DNA from: Hypholoma sublateritium FD-334 SS-4
Lineage: Eukaryota; Basidiomycota; Agaricomycetes; Agaricales; Strophariaceae
Direction of reading: 5' to 3'
Assembly (NCBI GenBank): GCA_000827495.1
Contig: KN817586.1
Location: 88,722 to 152,721 of the forward strand
Length of the DNA stretch: 64,000 nucleotides
Shown one piece after another: positions 1 through 11,074 of the stretch (position 1 is the stretch's first letter; each line of letters starts with the position of its first letter). The notes under the pieces were generated by a model. It searched no databases. It worked only from the letters and a program-made list of their open reading frames with translations, and had not been told where the DNA came from. Made by a program: the position numbers and the translations under genes.

Positions 1-245
1 GTTTCGATTTGTTGATAGGCCACGTCTGCATGTTTGTATCGTGTTTCTTTACCGTTTGGACGGAGTACCAGTGTACGCGAACTCAAAATTCGACAGAAAC
101 TAGTGCGGGCGAAGATCACGACGATATCGAATTACTGCCCACCTTCCCTCCGCTTTTCCCTGCTCCATTCATTGAATTGGAATCATATTTCTACGGATTT
201 TCCTAGAATGGTTATACAATAACTATACCCCTCTACCGATTACTA
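1..245. other. intergenic edge, no gene seen
   Basis: Short stretch downstream of the minus-strand 7TM gene. The small open frames here have no recognisable family or splice structure. Confidence 0.5.
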
Positions 246-1512
246 CTAAACTGCGCTACCAGTACTGGTTGTAAAGAGGACATCGCCATCGTCTTGACTT
301 TCGGATCGCGAATCAATCTTAATATTCTCCTCGGACTTCGTCAAGTCCATTTGATTGTTTTGCAATACCCGAGTCGTGCTCGCGCCGTTGTTTTTGAATT
401 GCATATTAGCCGTCGACTGAATTTCCTGCGAGCTAACATTCTTCTTTGTCCATGCGTTGCCCATGGCCACGCGCAAGATGATGAGTTGGGGTGAGATTCC
501 CTACAACGTTGAGTGCCGACGGCTTTCTGTGAGATGTTCTCCCAAAAAAGGTGTTGACTTGTACTTACCACAATCCCCCCCCAGGTATCTGCCATGGCGC
601 TCACCAACTGGCTGTTTGGATTATCTGGTGGAAGGCTGTACACCGAAGCAAAGACTAATCCAAATACGCTAAATGGTAAGGATGATTCGATCATAATAGC
701 CACCAACCCCCATCGCTCTTGTGCAAGAGATGCGAGCCCCGCGCGCTTCAGCGTCAAATATGAGAAAAATATGCGGCCGCAGATGAGTGCAGTGACCAAG
801 ACGTTGAAGCTGACGCTGAGGGACACCCAGGCAACTCCGAGCCTTTGTGATATTCCACTGAAGACTGTGGCATCAGGTAGAGCACTTTCGACGGTAGTTA
901 AGATGGCCATTGCTGAACCGAATAAGTCGATCTAAAATATAATCTTTACTGTGGAATCAGCTTACCGGATGATCCAACAAAAAGTAAGCCCGGCAGGACA
1001 ATAATCCAATTCGATCCTACGAGGATATAGCAACGGTACATCTATTTGACGATTATGTCAGTTCTTTGTCAATCCATTCTTTAATTCGGTTACTTACCAA
1101 TAACGCATTCCCCAATATGTCGGCAGTTTCGATTGCCGCAGTCCCAAAAACATCGAACCACGCTGAAAGTGTAGAGTCTAGGTACGCCTCGGGACCACCA
1201 GGCCCGTCTCGGTGAACTATCCATGTCAACAGGCCTTCAACTTGGTTTCCGGCCAGGGTAATATTGACTAGAAGAACAAGTAGACCCCCATATGCAATGA
1301 AAAACACCTTCTTTCTGAAGGTGTAGGGACTATATGCTAGATAATAGCACGACTGGACAAACAATGAAATTTGAATGCCTAAATTTCCGTGTGTGAGCTG
1401 ATATTTTTCCACGCGAAATAAGCGGCCACAGACCTGAAAGAATACTAGCAATATACTGTCCAATGTACCATGCCTTTTCTGTGAGGATTTGAGCAAGGTT
1501 TGGGTCGGACAT
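246..1512 (-). CDS. fungal seven-transmembrane membrane protein
   Basis: Integral membrane protein of a large basidiomycete 7TM family with unknown ligand. I join five exons: 1512-1434, 1378-1098, 1041-966, 912-569 and 500-246, giving 344 residues with every junction GT-AG and in frame. Hydrophobic helices alternate with family-like segments such as MYRCYILVGSNW after the third helix and VESALPFSVFGLVFASVY near the sixth, followed by SPQLIILRVAMGNAWTKK before a polar, Ser/Asn-rich cytoplasmic tail of about 60 residues. The Met at 1512 is preferred over the in-frame upstream Met at 1617 because a TATA box lies between them. Role as sensor or transporter cannot be read from sequence. It is co-oriented with the UstYa-like and GNAT genes but not obviously an operon-like unit. 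Confidence 0.8.
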
Positions 1513-1562
1513 GCTGGAAGGGAAAGCAGTACTACAATAATATAAATTCAAGAACCACCACC

Positions 1563-1570
1563 CTATATAT
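1563..1570 (-). promoter_or_regulatory. TATA box of the 7TM gene
   Basis: On the minus strand a TATATATAGG run lies about 50 nt before the chosen start at 1512. It argues that the upstream in-frame Met at 1617 is not used. Confidence 0.5.
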
Positions 1571-1954
1571 ACTCGCACTTTCACCGGTCGCGAACTCCGA
1601 TTGATAAAAGCTGACATTGTGTTGGTTGTTCAACCTTCAACCTTCATGTATGATCAGAAGATTGCGATCATGCTACGTGGTGGGAAAATCAACGTAGGTT
1701 TGATATAAACATGCTAGATGAATATTACGGAATATGAATCGGCAGGTGCAGACGGTGCTGTGAGGAATACATACAGATCGAATTGTTTTAGCTGACAAGA
1801 ATCCCAGAATAGAAGGCATCACCTTCGCAAGATGGCCGATATCATCTAAGATTCTTGTAGTGGCCGCATGATTCAAAGGAGCATTCTAATTTCTACTTAT
1901 ATGTGTACACAGGGAACATCACGGAACCTGTTTTAAATCCTCTTCGCCGTCCAA

Positions 1955-3186
1955 TCACACTATATCACTCTGCAAAACGCCGTGTACTCCGTGGGCATTC
2001 TGCCAGCTGATTATTTTTTCAAAATCCCGGCATATGTGCCTAGTGTTAAAGTCTGGGTAAGGCGTACTGAATCCCCTGAACCAAGCAGCATCAGTGATGT
2101 CTATACTGCAGGTCCGTTTTCTTGGGTATTACCTGACCCATTCAAATGTAATCATATTGTTGTGAGCTGTACACATCAACGATTGTCGTAGAATTTCGAT
2201 GCAGTGCTCTGTAGGGAAAGATGCATATAGAAATATCATATATGTGTATTCTCAACCAGCAGAGAGAGCAGAGAGAGCATACCGAGGTGTTTGCGATATG
2301 TTTTAGGCTCACTCTCGGTGAAAAATGGGTCTTCCTTGCCATAGTAATCGAAGTGTAGGTACTTTCGGAGGACGTTCTGGGTTGGTAATTCAGTACTCGG
2401 TACCGGTACGTTCATGTTCATGCCAACAACGAACCAAGCAATGAAGTTCATGAGCAACTTCCAAGGCTGCCATGTATCCCCCGCCGTCGGCTTCGCTGAA
2501 TTTGACTTTGGATGGTGTATCCTGCTTTCCAATTTCCAGTAAGTCCTCCCGTGTTAAGCGAATAACTCTGACTGTAGATATAACAATAAATCGTAGGAAA
2601 GCTAAAGAGAAAGCGAGGGGTGTACCTACCGCCTTTAGTAATTCTATGCCAAGCTTCGTCGAGTTCCATATACGGTTTCCCGTGGTAGATGGAAGGGTAC
2701 TCAAGTGAACCGTTGAATACAGTGAATTCCTTCTGATATTCAATAGCAACATTGGAAGGTGCTAACGCAGATGTAGGTTGAGCGCATATAACAGTCCCAA
2801 CCACATTAAAACGCACAGTACGGGATATTGGCGCAGAATCTTTGACTGCGCATCCAAGCGCCAAAAAAGAAAGCGCATATGAGCAGTAAGATGGTATGCG
2901 TTGCATGGTACCAACGGAAATAGCGGGTAGGCCCCCTTCGACGTGTCAGTGGCTCACTGCTTCTGTTGTTATCGGGGCCGTGACTGAGAAGAGTTTCTTT
3001 CGAATCGTCTGCCTTCGAAAACTTTTCCCTCCAAAACATGTTTGAGAGTAGGGTTGGCAATGTTTTGGATAATAGAGCCGTAGGAGGTCGAAAAGATTCA
3101 CTGATAGATATTCGAAAATTCTGCGTAAGTGATGCCTCCACCCTCTTAAGAGAATCCCAGAAATCATGAAAAACATCTAATTCCAT
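1955..3186 (-). CDS. UstYa-like (DUF3328) protein, putative oxidase/cyclase
   Basis: Predicted membrane-anchored member of the UstYa/DUF3328 family, which in ascomycetes performs oxidative cyclisation of ribosomal peptides and other oxidations in secondary metabolism. Six exons (3186-2817, 2761-2630, 2571-2435, 2376-2283, 2208-2133, 2075-1955) join to 309 residues, all GT-AG. A cytosolic N-terminus precedes one membrane helix near residues 98-115. Then come the family signatures: IPYSPSNVAIEY, YHGKPYMELDEAW, the first HxxHC motif (HELHC) and the second (HLEHC, followed by IEILRQSL), and the closing DFNTRHICRDFEKIISW block. Both HxxHC motifs, thought to bind metal and be catalytic, are intact. 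The ~115-residue N-terminal part is longer than usual. A Kex2-repeat secreted protein at 11.1 kb could be a substrate; that link is inference. Confidence 0.9.
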
Positions 3187-3432
3187 TAAACTTTCACACC
3201 TGCTATCGAGATCAAGATTTGGTGACTCTTAAAGAGGGTTGTTTAATAGCTCGTTTCCCATAGTGTCCAAAGTAAGACAACCATCCTTTCTGACTGGTTT
3301 AATCATTTGCTCTACGATAGCCCGAAAGAGCTATAAACAAGGATGGTGAGCGCTGATGTGGATCATGAATTCTTGATGTACTTGTGCTCGGAAACCATAA
3401 TCGGGATTCATTGAGAGATTGCATACTACTAT

Positions 3433-4231
3433 TTACTGGGAGATAATTTCGTCAGAGCCTTCAAATACCATTGTTGTCGCAATCCATGAGCCCCATGAGG
3501 AGGACATTGCCGACGTGCCCACAATTTTGAAACCAAGGTTTTTATAGAAAGATATCTGTGTTTGGTTTAATAGGCAAGTTGCATACAAATAAAAGCCGAC
3601 TTACATTTGTATCCGTGTTCACATTTACACAAACAGGAGCTCCAGCCTGATAAAATTTAGAGCGGAAAGAATCAATGAGAGGGTAATGACATCACTGTTC
3701 GAGCTATATATCTGAGAAGGGCTGACCCATACCCTTTCTTCTGCTCTGTTCCTAGTGTTGCGACCGTGATAAGCTTCAACAAGCGTTGCACCTGACATAC
3801 ATTTAATTTCAATTCAGAGAATTGGACGCGCGTGAAATACCTGTTCATTTACCGGTCCTTTCTTTGATTTTAGCTTTATAGAGAAACGGAGACATTAGAT
3901 GAGTGTCGTCAGCATCGCTTGACATTTACCAAGTTCTCATTCCACCAGTTTTTTGTGTCTTCCGGCAACTTGTTGAAAAGATCCTTAAGTCCCAGGGACC
4001 TTTGCATTTCGCTGGTTCTGATGTAAGTTCAGGATCTGAGCCTGACAAGTGTATGAATCACCTGCTAAGAAATCTGTGTCCCGGTCTGAATCCAGCCACA
4101 AGGGAAAGGATTTTCCCACAATTTTCCTCTTGGTAGGTGTATATCTCGCCCTCTAGAGCAGCCGCTCGGAAGACGAGACGAAAAAATTCCTCTCGGATCT
4201 CCTGTATCCCAGCAGTCATTGAACGATTCAT
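3433..4231 (-). CDS. GNAT-family N-acetyltransferase
   Basis: Predicted acetyl-CoA-dependent N-acetyltransferase. Spliced exons give a start MNRSMTAGIQEIREEFF, a segment LPEDTKNWWNENL, then the acetyl-CoA-binding motif A (LITVATLGTEQKKGYGSALL, with the Q-x-x-G-x-G/A loop as QKKGYG), then APVCVNVNTDTN and the C-terminal motif B region SFYKNLGFKIVG. Introns are short and GT-AG; at least five are needed. The arrangement matches the small single-domain GNAT proteins common in Agaricomycetes (about 200 residues). Substrate is unknown. It lies head-to-tail with the UstYa-like gene (246 bp apart), so a tailoring role in the same pathway is possible but not shown. Confidence 0.75.
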
Positions 4232-5180
4232 GATAGCTGAGAATTATGTCTTGAGTATCACTAGCAACGTAGCATAGCAGTCAACTAACTGTTCTCAAAA
4301 GCGTCCGATGCAAGCTTGCTCATTTCTTCTATCTGTGTATCTGGACACTTGTTAGAAGATTCTCATACAATTCACTCAGAGTGCACACCGGTAGGACTCT
4401 CTAATCTGGTGATTTGGGTGACTTGCATTTGAGGAGATTCAGATAACGGAGTGAAGGCTTATGAGATGCGCTAAGCTACAGAGCCCCGTCGTATCAGCAA
4501 CATAACATTTATACATAGTATTGTTGTGCGGGTCTCACCAGGAGTAGACACGAGAGCCTTCGCACGAGAAATCAATTTCAACAGCCTTCTTGTTCCTAAA
4601 TCCAGCTTCGTCACACAAGGAAATGGCGGAAGCGTTTCAACCGAAATGGAACAGGAATTTATTGATTATTTGCGCCTGTATACAAGATCATTACTAACAT
4701 AAGAACTAAGTAGTGTCGACAAGTTCAACTTCGTGGGCATGAAATTTTCAGTTCATTTCTGCCAGTAGTTCCTTGTTAGTTCCCAGATATTTTTATCAAC
4801 ATCTGTGGATCGCAGCGCCCAAGAACCCCTCGAACCGAGGTGGCCGCGAAAGCACTGTAGATGCCCTCTGTCCTATTTTCTATATCTATCTCATCGCGCT
4901 CTTACGGTTCTGAGATCATTGTAAGAATCCCGTGAATGCTGGCGAGTTCCCACCTATTCCCATCTTACTGTGCTAAATACTCTACATCATCGTGTGCATT
5001 GCGTGTGTATGCTATATATAACCTTATCACTCGAATTTGCCTAGTTCGAAGTGATCAAATGCCCAACTTGAGAGGAAGTACATCTTCGATGAGTAAGAAT
5101 GCTTGATCATTGTATCAATCCTTAAGCACTCCGCGATACAGATTATACGAACCAGAAGGTCAGATAGCTATACCTGGTAT
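4232..5180. other. intergenic, nothing recognised
   Basis: About 950 bp upstream of the GNAT gene with no frame, repeat or RNA that I can support. Confidence 0.5.
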
Positions 5181-7344
5181 GCGATTTCACATAATCCTAT
5201 GACAATACGCCGCGCTGGCCGTGCCAGTGATATGGCTGATGAGTGCTGAGTGACCAATTCTCAAGTCGGCCAGTAATAATTTCTCCGTTTCTATCAAATA
5301 ATTTCTAACCATTCTTCTGAACTTGCTTTGTGGGCCACTGCATGGCATGGCTACGAGTCTTTTTTGATGATTTTTTTTTGTTATTGTATCCATTTGTATG
5401 TGCAAATAATGATCTATTCTGTGCCAATGCAACTACAACAGACACAATATCCATTATCTGGCCACACAGAATAATTTATTTAGACATCTGCATTTGATCT
5501 GCATGATTTTACAAGACTTGTNCATATATTTTTGAGGCACACAATATCCTTTCATTTTATTCTTCAACTTTCTAATGTCAGACTTCANCTTTGCAACCTG
5601 ACAGAATATCCCAACTTCCCAAGTACAGTGTAATACCACACCTTCACACATGATCACTCCTTTGCACACCATCAAATTTTCCATCATTTTCTGTTTAATA
5701 CTTATGATATTTGGCAGAGTCATTTGTCTATATTATATATACTAGTTTGAAATATTGACAATAGAAAGCAATGGAGGAGTGCAAGACATTAAGGCAAAAT
5801 CACTGGAATTGCATGCAATCAGTGAATCATACTCTCAATTGTTCAGTATACAAAACACTATATTGACCAGATATACATGTACTGTATGTTCTCTGAATGA
5901 CTGTTTACTAAACAGAATTGGTGAAGAGCTTGAGAGTGAGCCTTACAGTTGCTTTCAATGATGCAAATAATTGTTTTGGAAACAGAATTGGTAAAGAGCT
6001 TGAGTGTGAGCCTTAGAGCCGCTATCAATGCTTGGTCAGCAAGTTGGCTTTGAGGTACACAGCCACCGCTCAGGATGCCAGTTCATAAGTGACCGCACAA
6101 TATCTGCCACTGTTGTTACAATAGATATTGTTGTTACAATAGATATACATGTACTGTATATACTGCAAATAATTGTTTGTGAAACAGAATTGGTAAAGAA
6201 CTTGTGAGTGTGAGCCTGGAAGCCNCTTTCAATGCTTGGTCAGCAAGTTGNCTTTGAGGTACACAGCCACCGCTCAGGATGCCAGTTCATAAGTGACTGT
6301 GCAATATCTGCCACTGTTGTTAGATTACTATATTGACTCACCCAATAGATATACATGTACTGTATGTACTGCAAATAATTGTTTGTGAAGCAGAATTGGT
6401 AAAGAGCTTGAGTGTGAGCCTGGAAGCTGCTTTCAATGATTGGTCAGCAAGTTGGCTTTGAGGTTCACAGCCACTGCTGAGGATGTAATTTCATAATAAA
6501 TGCACGGTATCTGCCTCCCTTGTGAGATTACTTTGTTGAATTGATAAATAGATGAACATGTACTTTATGTACTCCAAAGCAAGGAATATCCAGTACATTC
6601 CTCAGTAACAACCACATTCATCCTGTTATTTCTAGTACTTACAGCCTATCTCATTATGGGCAGGGAAGCCTTGGGGAAGCCCTGTAGAAACAATAGATCT
6701 GAGCTGTAGAATAGTTTAACAACCACTCTTGTAAAAGTTGAATTCAACCAGTTTTCAGCCTCATAAACAGATACCCTGCCAATATGGGATGCCTTTCTAT
6801 TGAACTATCTTTNGGATGTTGTGGATGGTGCACACTCATACTCCGACTGGATCAACAGAGATCTCTATGAGTGGACAGANNAACAATTTGGTATATGTCA
6901 ATTCCCAGGTAATTTAATTTTTGTTTATTCTGAAGAATCTACTGACCGTTATGGTTGGATTTGATTAATTCATAGACTCACTCCATGCTCAATTATCAAT
7001 GGAGCCGTTCAATGGGAACGAGGCTCAATATAAGCTCAATCCCACTGATGACTGGCCTCCCACTGATGACTGGCCCAGATAGCGACAAGATCTCACACAT
7101 CAGGAAATTTTTTAAAAGACTTTCATTCCCAGGCTGACCTGCATCATTTGATCACTCCCACGTCATGGTGGGAACTCCCTGGGCATCCTGGATCACCCTG
7201 TGGAGTCCTGGAAATTCTACCCTACACTAGGGCGGTGTGGGGACTTGAAGGACAAGAAATATTTCAAATTTGTAAAACTATTCAGATATCATATATTTCA
7301 TTCATGGACTACATAAAAATACATTTATCAAGTTGAGTTTACTA
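5181..7344. repeat. AT-rich repeat block with N bases
   Basis: AT-rich, gene-free stretch with several unresolved bases (5522, 5588, 6225, 6251, 6813, 6880-6881). A tandem repeat sits at 5914-6500 (separate entry). A small minus frame around 5454-5723 is interrupted by N and matches no family I recognise. Composition changes abruptly at about 7345 to very GC-rich DNA, so this may be one arm of a larger repeat insertion. Confidence 0.5.
5914..6500. repeat. ~205-bp tandem repeat, three copies plus a fragment
   Basis: The phrase ACAGAATTGGT(A/G)AAGA recurs at about 5915, 5982, 6184 and 6389. The last three begin copies of roughly 202-205 bp that also share TGCTTGGTCAGCAAGTTG and CACAGCCACCGCTCAGGATG. 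Copies 2 and 3 are most alike; the last is more diverged. The first is a 67-bp fragment. Confidence 0.8.
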
Positions 7345-9095
7345 CAGGTATGCATTTGGAAGAGGCGCGCCGGGGAACGGCGCCGTAGCAAGCATTGACA
7401 GCCTTGGCGTCATCGACAGGTTTAAGATGGGAAGGGCACAGGAGGGGAGGAGGACAAGGCAAATTCCTGCGCTAGTAATATAGCTTGCGACGAGCTCGCG
7501 GCGGACTCTCTGGGTACGGGAGAGTCTAGGTTGCGGCAATGAAAGCCTGCTTCGCATTGGCGCTGCGCTCCGCAGGTGCAGCCTGAGTGGGGGTGGTTGC
7601 AAGCGTCGAGGAGCCCCTGCATGAGCGACTCAGCTGGTACAGGGTTCACGGCACCTTGTACAGGGGCGGAAGGAGGGTCGGCGGGGTTGTGTGTACATCC
7701 GGTCTGCGTAGCTCGAGAAGAGCTCGCGGTTGTGGCGGCGCACGAGCTCAGTGCGCTCCAGCAAGGTGAGCGAGCTCCGAGGGACGGAGACGCAGGTCAT
7801 GCGTGCACTCCGGTGGTCGGTGTGGGTCGCCGGTGGGTAGGTGGGGCAAAAATCGGCGCCCGCGCAAGCGTTGAGGCTTACGCAGGCGTGAAGACGGCGG
7901 TATCCGGTTCCGGAGGGATGGGGGGAAAGAAAACGGCGCCTACGCGAGCGTCGAAGCTCTCGCAGGCGCCGTGGGGGCCGTTCTCTGATGCCGCAGAGGC
8001 GGAGAGGCGGGGGACGGCGCGCGTGGAGGCTACAATGCCTGCCCACGCGCCGTTGCGCCGTGCTTGGATGTTGGTGGGGTGGGGGAGCGAGGAAGGGAGC
8101 CTGCGCGAACGTCGAAGCTCACGCAGGCGCCTTGACCGGGTGATGGGCGTTCAGAGTGAGAGCCGGCCGTCGCGGCGTTGCGGCGTTGTTGGGCGATGAG
8201 GCGGTGGAAGCGCCGGTACGACGTCGACGAACAGCGCCTGCGTGAGCTGCNATGCTCGCGCAGGCATGACNGCGGCAGTCGTGCGTCGTCTGGGTGGGGC
8301 GGTGCNGTGCGCAAAGTGGCCGGGGGTGCAAGGGCAGNGTTGGCAGAGAATGGAGGGCNGGCTGCGGGCGGTGTCGCGTGCTAGGGGCGGGTCAGCGCNG
8401 TCAAGCGAGGTGAAAGAGGGGGGAGGGGCGTACTGTANCCCCTTTGAGCACCGTCGGCGCCGCCGGAGGTGTTGGGGAGTGAGAGATACAGCCTGCGCGA
8501 ACTTCGAAGCTCGCGCAGGTGCCTTGGCCGGGTCGTGGGTGGTCGGAGAGCGAGCNGGGCGCGAACGACGCCTGCAGTGCTCGCGCGAGCGCCGTCGCGG
8601 CATTGTTTGGCGTTGAGGCGGCGGAGGCGGCGCAACATAGAAGAATAGCGCCGGCACGAGCTAGGATGCTCGTGCAGGCGCTACGGCGGTGTTCTTGCGT
8701 CGTTCAGGTGGGGCTGGGCGGTGCGAATCCGTGCGATTAGCGCCCGGGGGTGTGTGGTACTGCNGCGGCGCGCTCGCGGGCGCGGGCGCTGTTGTGTACT
8801 TGGGGCGGGTCAGCCGACAAGTAAGGAATAGCGGGGCGATGGACGTACCTATGTAGCCCTTCGAGCAACGACGGCGCCGCTAGGGGGGTTACAAAGCAAG
8901 AAACGGCGCCTGCGCAAGCTTCGAAGCTCGCGCAGGTGCCGTGGCCGGGTGGTCGGTGGTCGGCGAGCGAGCCGGGCGCGGTGGTTACGTTCTTGTGGGG
9001 GGCGGTAGGTGAGGTGGGAATTAGCGGCGTGGAGTAACGCCCGCGGCTGGATCGGGGCTGCCATCGTGGCGGGGCAGGTCGCTGAGGCGGGAGCA
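7345..9095. repeat. GC-rich palindrome-bearing satellite
   Basis: GC-rich array without credible genes. Imperfect palindromes of 30-40 nt recur: 7933-7972, 8099-8129, 8234-8266, 8491-8520, 8646-8681 and 8903-8942, with weaker ones near 7855-7890. The usual form is an arm near GCGCCTGCGCGAGC, a short TCGAA-like centre and the reverse arm. Surrounding text repeats too: the segment ending in GAGCA at 8450 recurs at 8867, and palindrome pairs recur about 392-417 bp apart, so two palindrome types alternate in a ~410-bp unit. Arm mismatches are few (1-2) compared with flank divergence. Nine N bases fall here. Long open frames in all readings come from GC bias. Confidence 0.75.
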
Positions 9096-9103
9096 GTGAC
9101 ACA

Positions 9104-9189
9104 GTGACGGATTTGCGACGGACATGTCGCAAGTCCGTCACAGCTGCTCGTGACGAATTTTTGGACGAACTCGTCCAACAATCCGTCAC
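9104..9189. repeat. pair of adjacent long hairpins
   Basis: Two inverted repeats lie back to back. The first (9104-9141) has 16-nt arms beginning GTGACGGATTTGCGAC with one mismatch and a 6-nt loop. The second (9150-9189) has 19-nt arms beginning GTGACGAATTTTTGGACGA with two mismatches and almost no loop. Both end in the same GTGACGGAT-type sequence, suggesting duplication of one palindromic element. Confidence 0.75.
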
Positions 9190-9329
9190 GGCAGCGGCAC
9201 GCTGAGCGTGAGCGGGGCGGCGGGCGAGAATGAAATCAACGAAGGGGTCGTGGGCGCGTCGCGCGAGCGCGTCAGAGCACGTGCGACAGATTTCAGGCTC
9301 CGCTTGAAATGACTTGGTTGTAAAATGCT

Positions 9330-10490
9330 CCCTTGCCTGCCACGTCGCACCGCCCGCCCACCTCCTCATCGCTGCCCACACCCACACCCAGCATCGCGGG
9401 AGCTCGACCCGCCGCCGCCGAGGAGCGTCCACCGCCGCCGCCACAGCCGTCGACGCCCGCCCAAACACGCCAAACNGCGTCACCCGCGATGTCGGCGCGT
9501 GCACCGGCCCCAAAGCCCGTCCCGAAGGACTGACAGCCCCAGCTGGCTCCCTGTCCGCACCAACTCGAAGCAACGGCATCCCCGCCTGCTCTCTCTCGCC
9601 ATGGCCGCCGTCGTCGCCGCCGCCCTTTGTACCTCCACCCGCCCACCCACCTCGTCACCGCTGGGACCTGCCCCAGCGTTGCGGGCTTTCGACGCGCCGC
9701 CGCCGAGGAGCGCCCACCGCCGCCCGCGCCCCCCTCGACGAAACAGACGATGTTATCCGCAATGTCGGCGCGCACACGGACCCCATAGCCCGTCGCGAAG
9801 GACCGACAGCCCCTGCAGGCACCCTGTCGCCCCCATTTCAAAGCAGCGCATGTACCTGCCTGCTCTCGACTACCGCCGACGCCGTCTCCGCCATCGACGC
9901 CTGCCCCGGCCCCCATCAGCCAAGATGTCGGCGTCCACACCGGCCCATCCTCGCGGAGATTCGAGCCGCTACGTTCCCGAAGTGCGCATCACCGCCGGCG
10001 CCATTCCGGCCCTCGCATCGCACTTGAACGATGGGGAAGTACCCATCCCCCTTCTCAACGTGCAGGAAGGCATCGCCGGCGATTTCGGGGGCCGGACCTG
10101 TCTGCCGGACGCTCTCGACCCGCCAAACGCCAACCCACGGCCTCCTCGATGTGCAGAACTGCATCGCCGACATCGTAGACACCTCGAAAGGCCGGAGGGC
10201 CTTTCGAGGTGTCGAAACCCCGAGGTGCATCGCTTCCGTGCCCATCTCACCCGCACATTGTCACTAATTAAGAGCACGCAGGGCCCCTTCGGCTACAAAT
10301 GCCGCGAGCGCTCAGCGCTCCCCTTCTCGCAGCACCCAACACCGCCGCCCATTACCACCTCCCGCTGCTCAACGACAGNGACCCGCCGCCTTCTCGACGC
10401 CCGCATCATCACCACTACCGCCGTCATCCGTGTCCGCTCTGGGCCTCGCGCCCATTCGAAGCTTGCTTATTTGAGTACTTTATAATGTAG
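9330..10490. repeat. GC-rich degenerate tandem repeat
   Basis: The segment holding GCCGCCGAGGAGCG (about 9414) recurs about 286 bp on (about 9700), and GTCGGCGCG at 9491 recurs at 9764, with the text between also similar (AAGGACTGACAGCCCC versus AAGGACCGACAGCCCC). A weaker third copy starts near 9870. Uninterrupted frames on both strands are produced by the Pro/Arg/Ser-coding GC composition, and I do not call them genes. Confidence 0.6.
10178..10213. repeat. perfect 36-bp palindrome
   Basis: Two perfectly complementary 16-nt arms (GACACCTCGAAAGGCC and its reverse complement) around a GGAG centre. It lies in the GC-rich repeat block, far from any gene. Confidence 0.9.
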
Positions 10491-11013
10491 CTAGCTCTTT
10501 GTAAATGTAGACAGTTAATCAATATATATTTATTTTATTGCNTCCTCATTGTGTATCGCAAAGAAAATGAATAAAATTACAACTAGGGGCTGCCCCAGGG
10601 CTCTCCTGGGCGACCCAGGACGTTCCGGGAATCAAGATGCCAAGCAAGCATGCTGACCAAGCATCAAGGTTACAGCTACCGGTAAAGCCAAGAAATGATG
10701 GCATCACAAAGCGCAGCGTGGGCCAAAGGCCGAGACCTGATGCCATCACACATCAATTCCCAGGGGGCATTATTTCGAACATGAGCATCTCGCGGGCTCC
10801 CCGGATTAAAAGAACTCACTTTTTTTTCAAAAAAGACTCGTAACCATTGTCTTCTGCAAAATCTAGATGTAGAAAAGAAAGTTATATGCCTAGATCTCAG
10901 AAAAAAGATATGATCATGGAACTTGTAGCTAGAATTAAATTTCTCTCTCAGGCTGCACTGGCGTTTCTTTGATAGGACGCCCATAACTTCGTCTCTTTAG
11001 TGGCCCTCATACC
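10491..11013. other. intergenic upstream of the Kex2-repeat gene
   Basis: Composition returns to normal. A GC-rich stretch 10585-10640 contains several short CCCAGG/CCTGGG inverted pieces. No gene seen. Confidence 0.4.
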
Positions 11014-11024
11014 GCATAAATAGG
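11014..11024 (+). promoter_or_regulatory. TATA-like box of the Kex2-repeat gene
   Basis: GCATAAATAGG lies about 55 nt before the start codon at 11075, at a usual distance for a fungal core promoter with a short leader. Confidence 0.45.
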
Positions 11025-11074
11025 CACCTAATCCACTCTGAGACTGCCCAACTTCACTCTATAACTTCACTACA

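Noticed and set aside
7345..9095. CRISPR-like array of regularly spaced palindromes
   Set aside because: The genome is fungal, the repeats are diverged, and spacers are themselves repeated and far too long.
7576..9579. Many long open frames on both strands
   Set aside because: They overlap one another in the palindromic satellite and carry N-derived unknown residues.
9325..10485. 386-codon open frame on the plus strand and 200-codon frames on the minus strand
   Set aside because: All frames are open together in very GC-rich repeat DNA, composition is Pro/Arg/Ser only, and no family or start context supports a gene.
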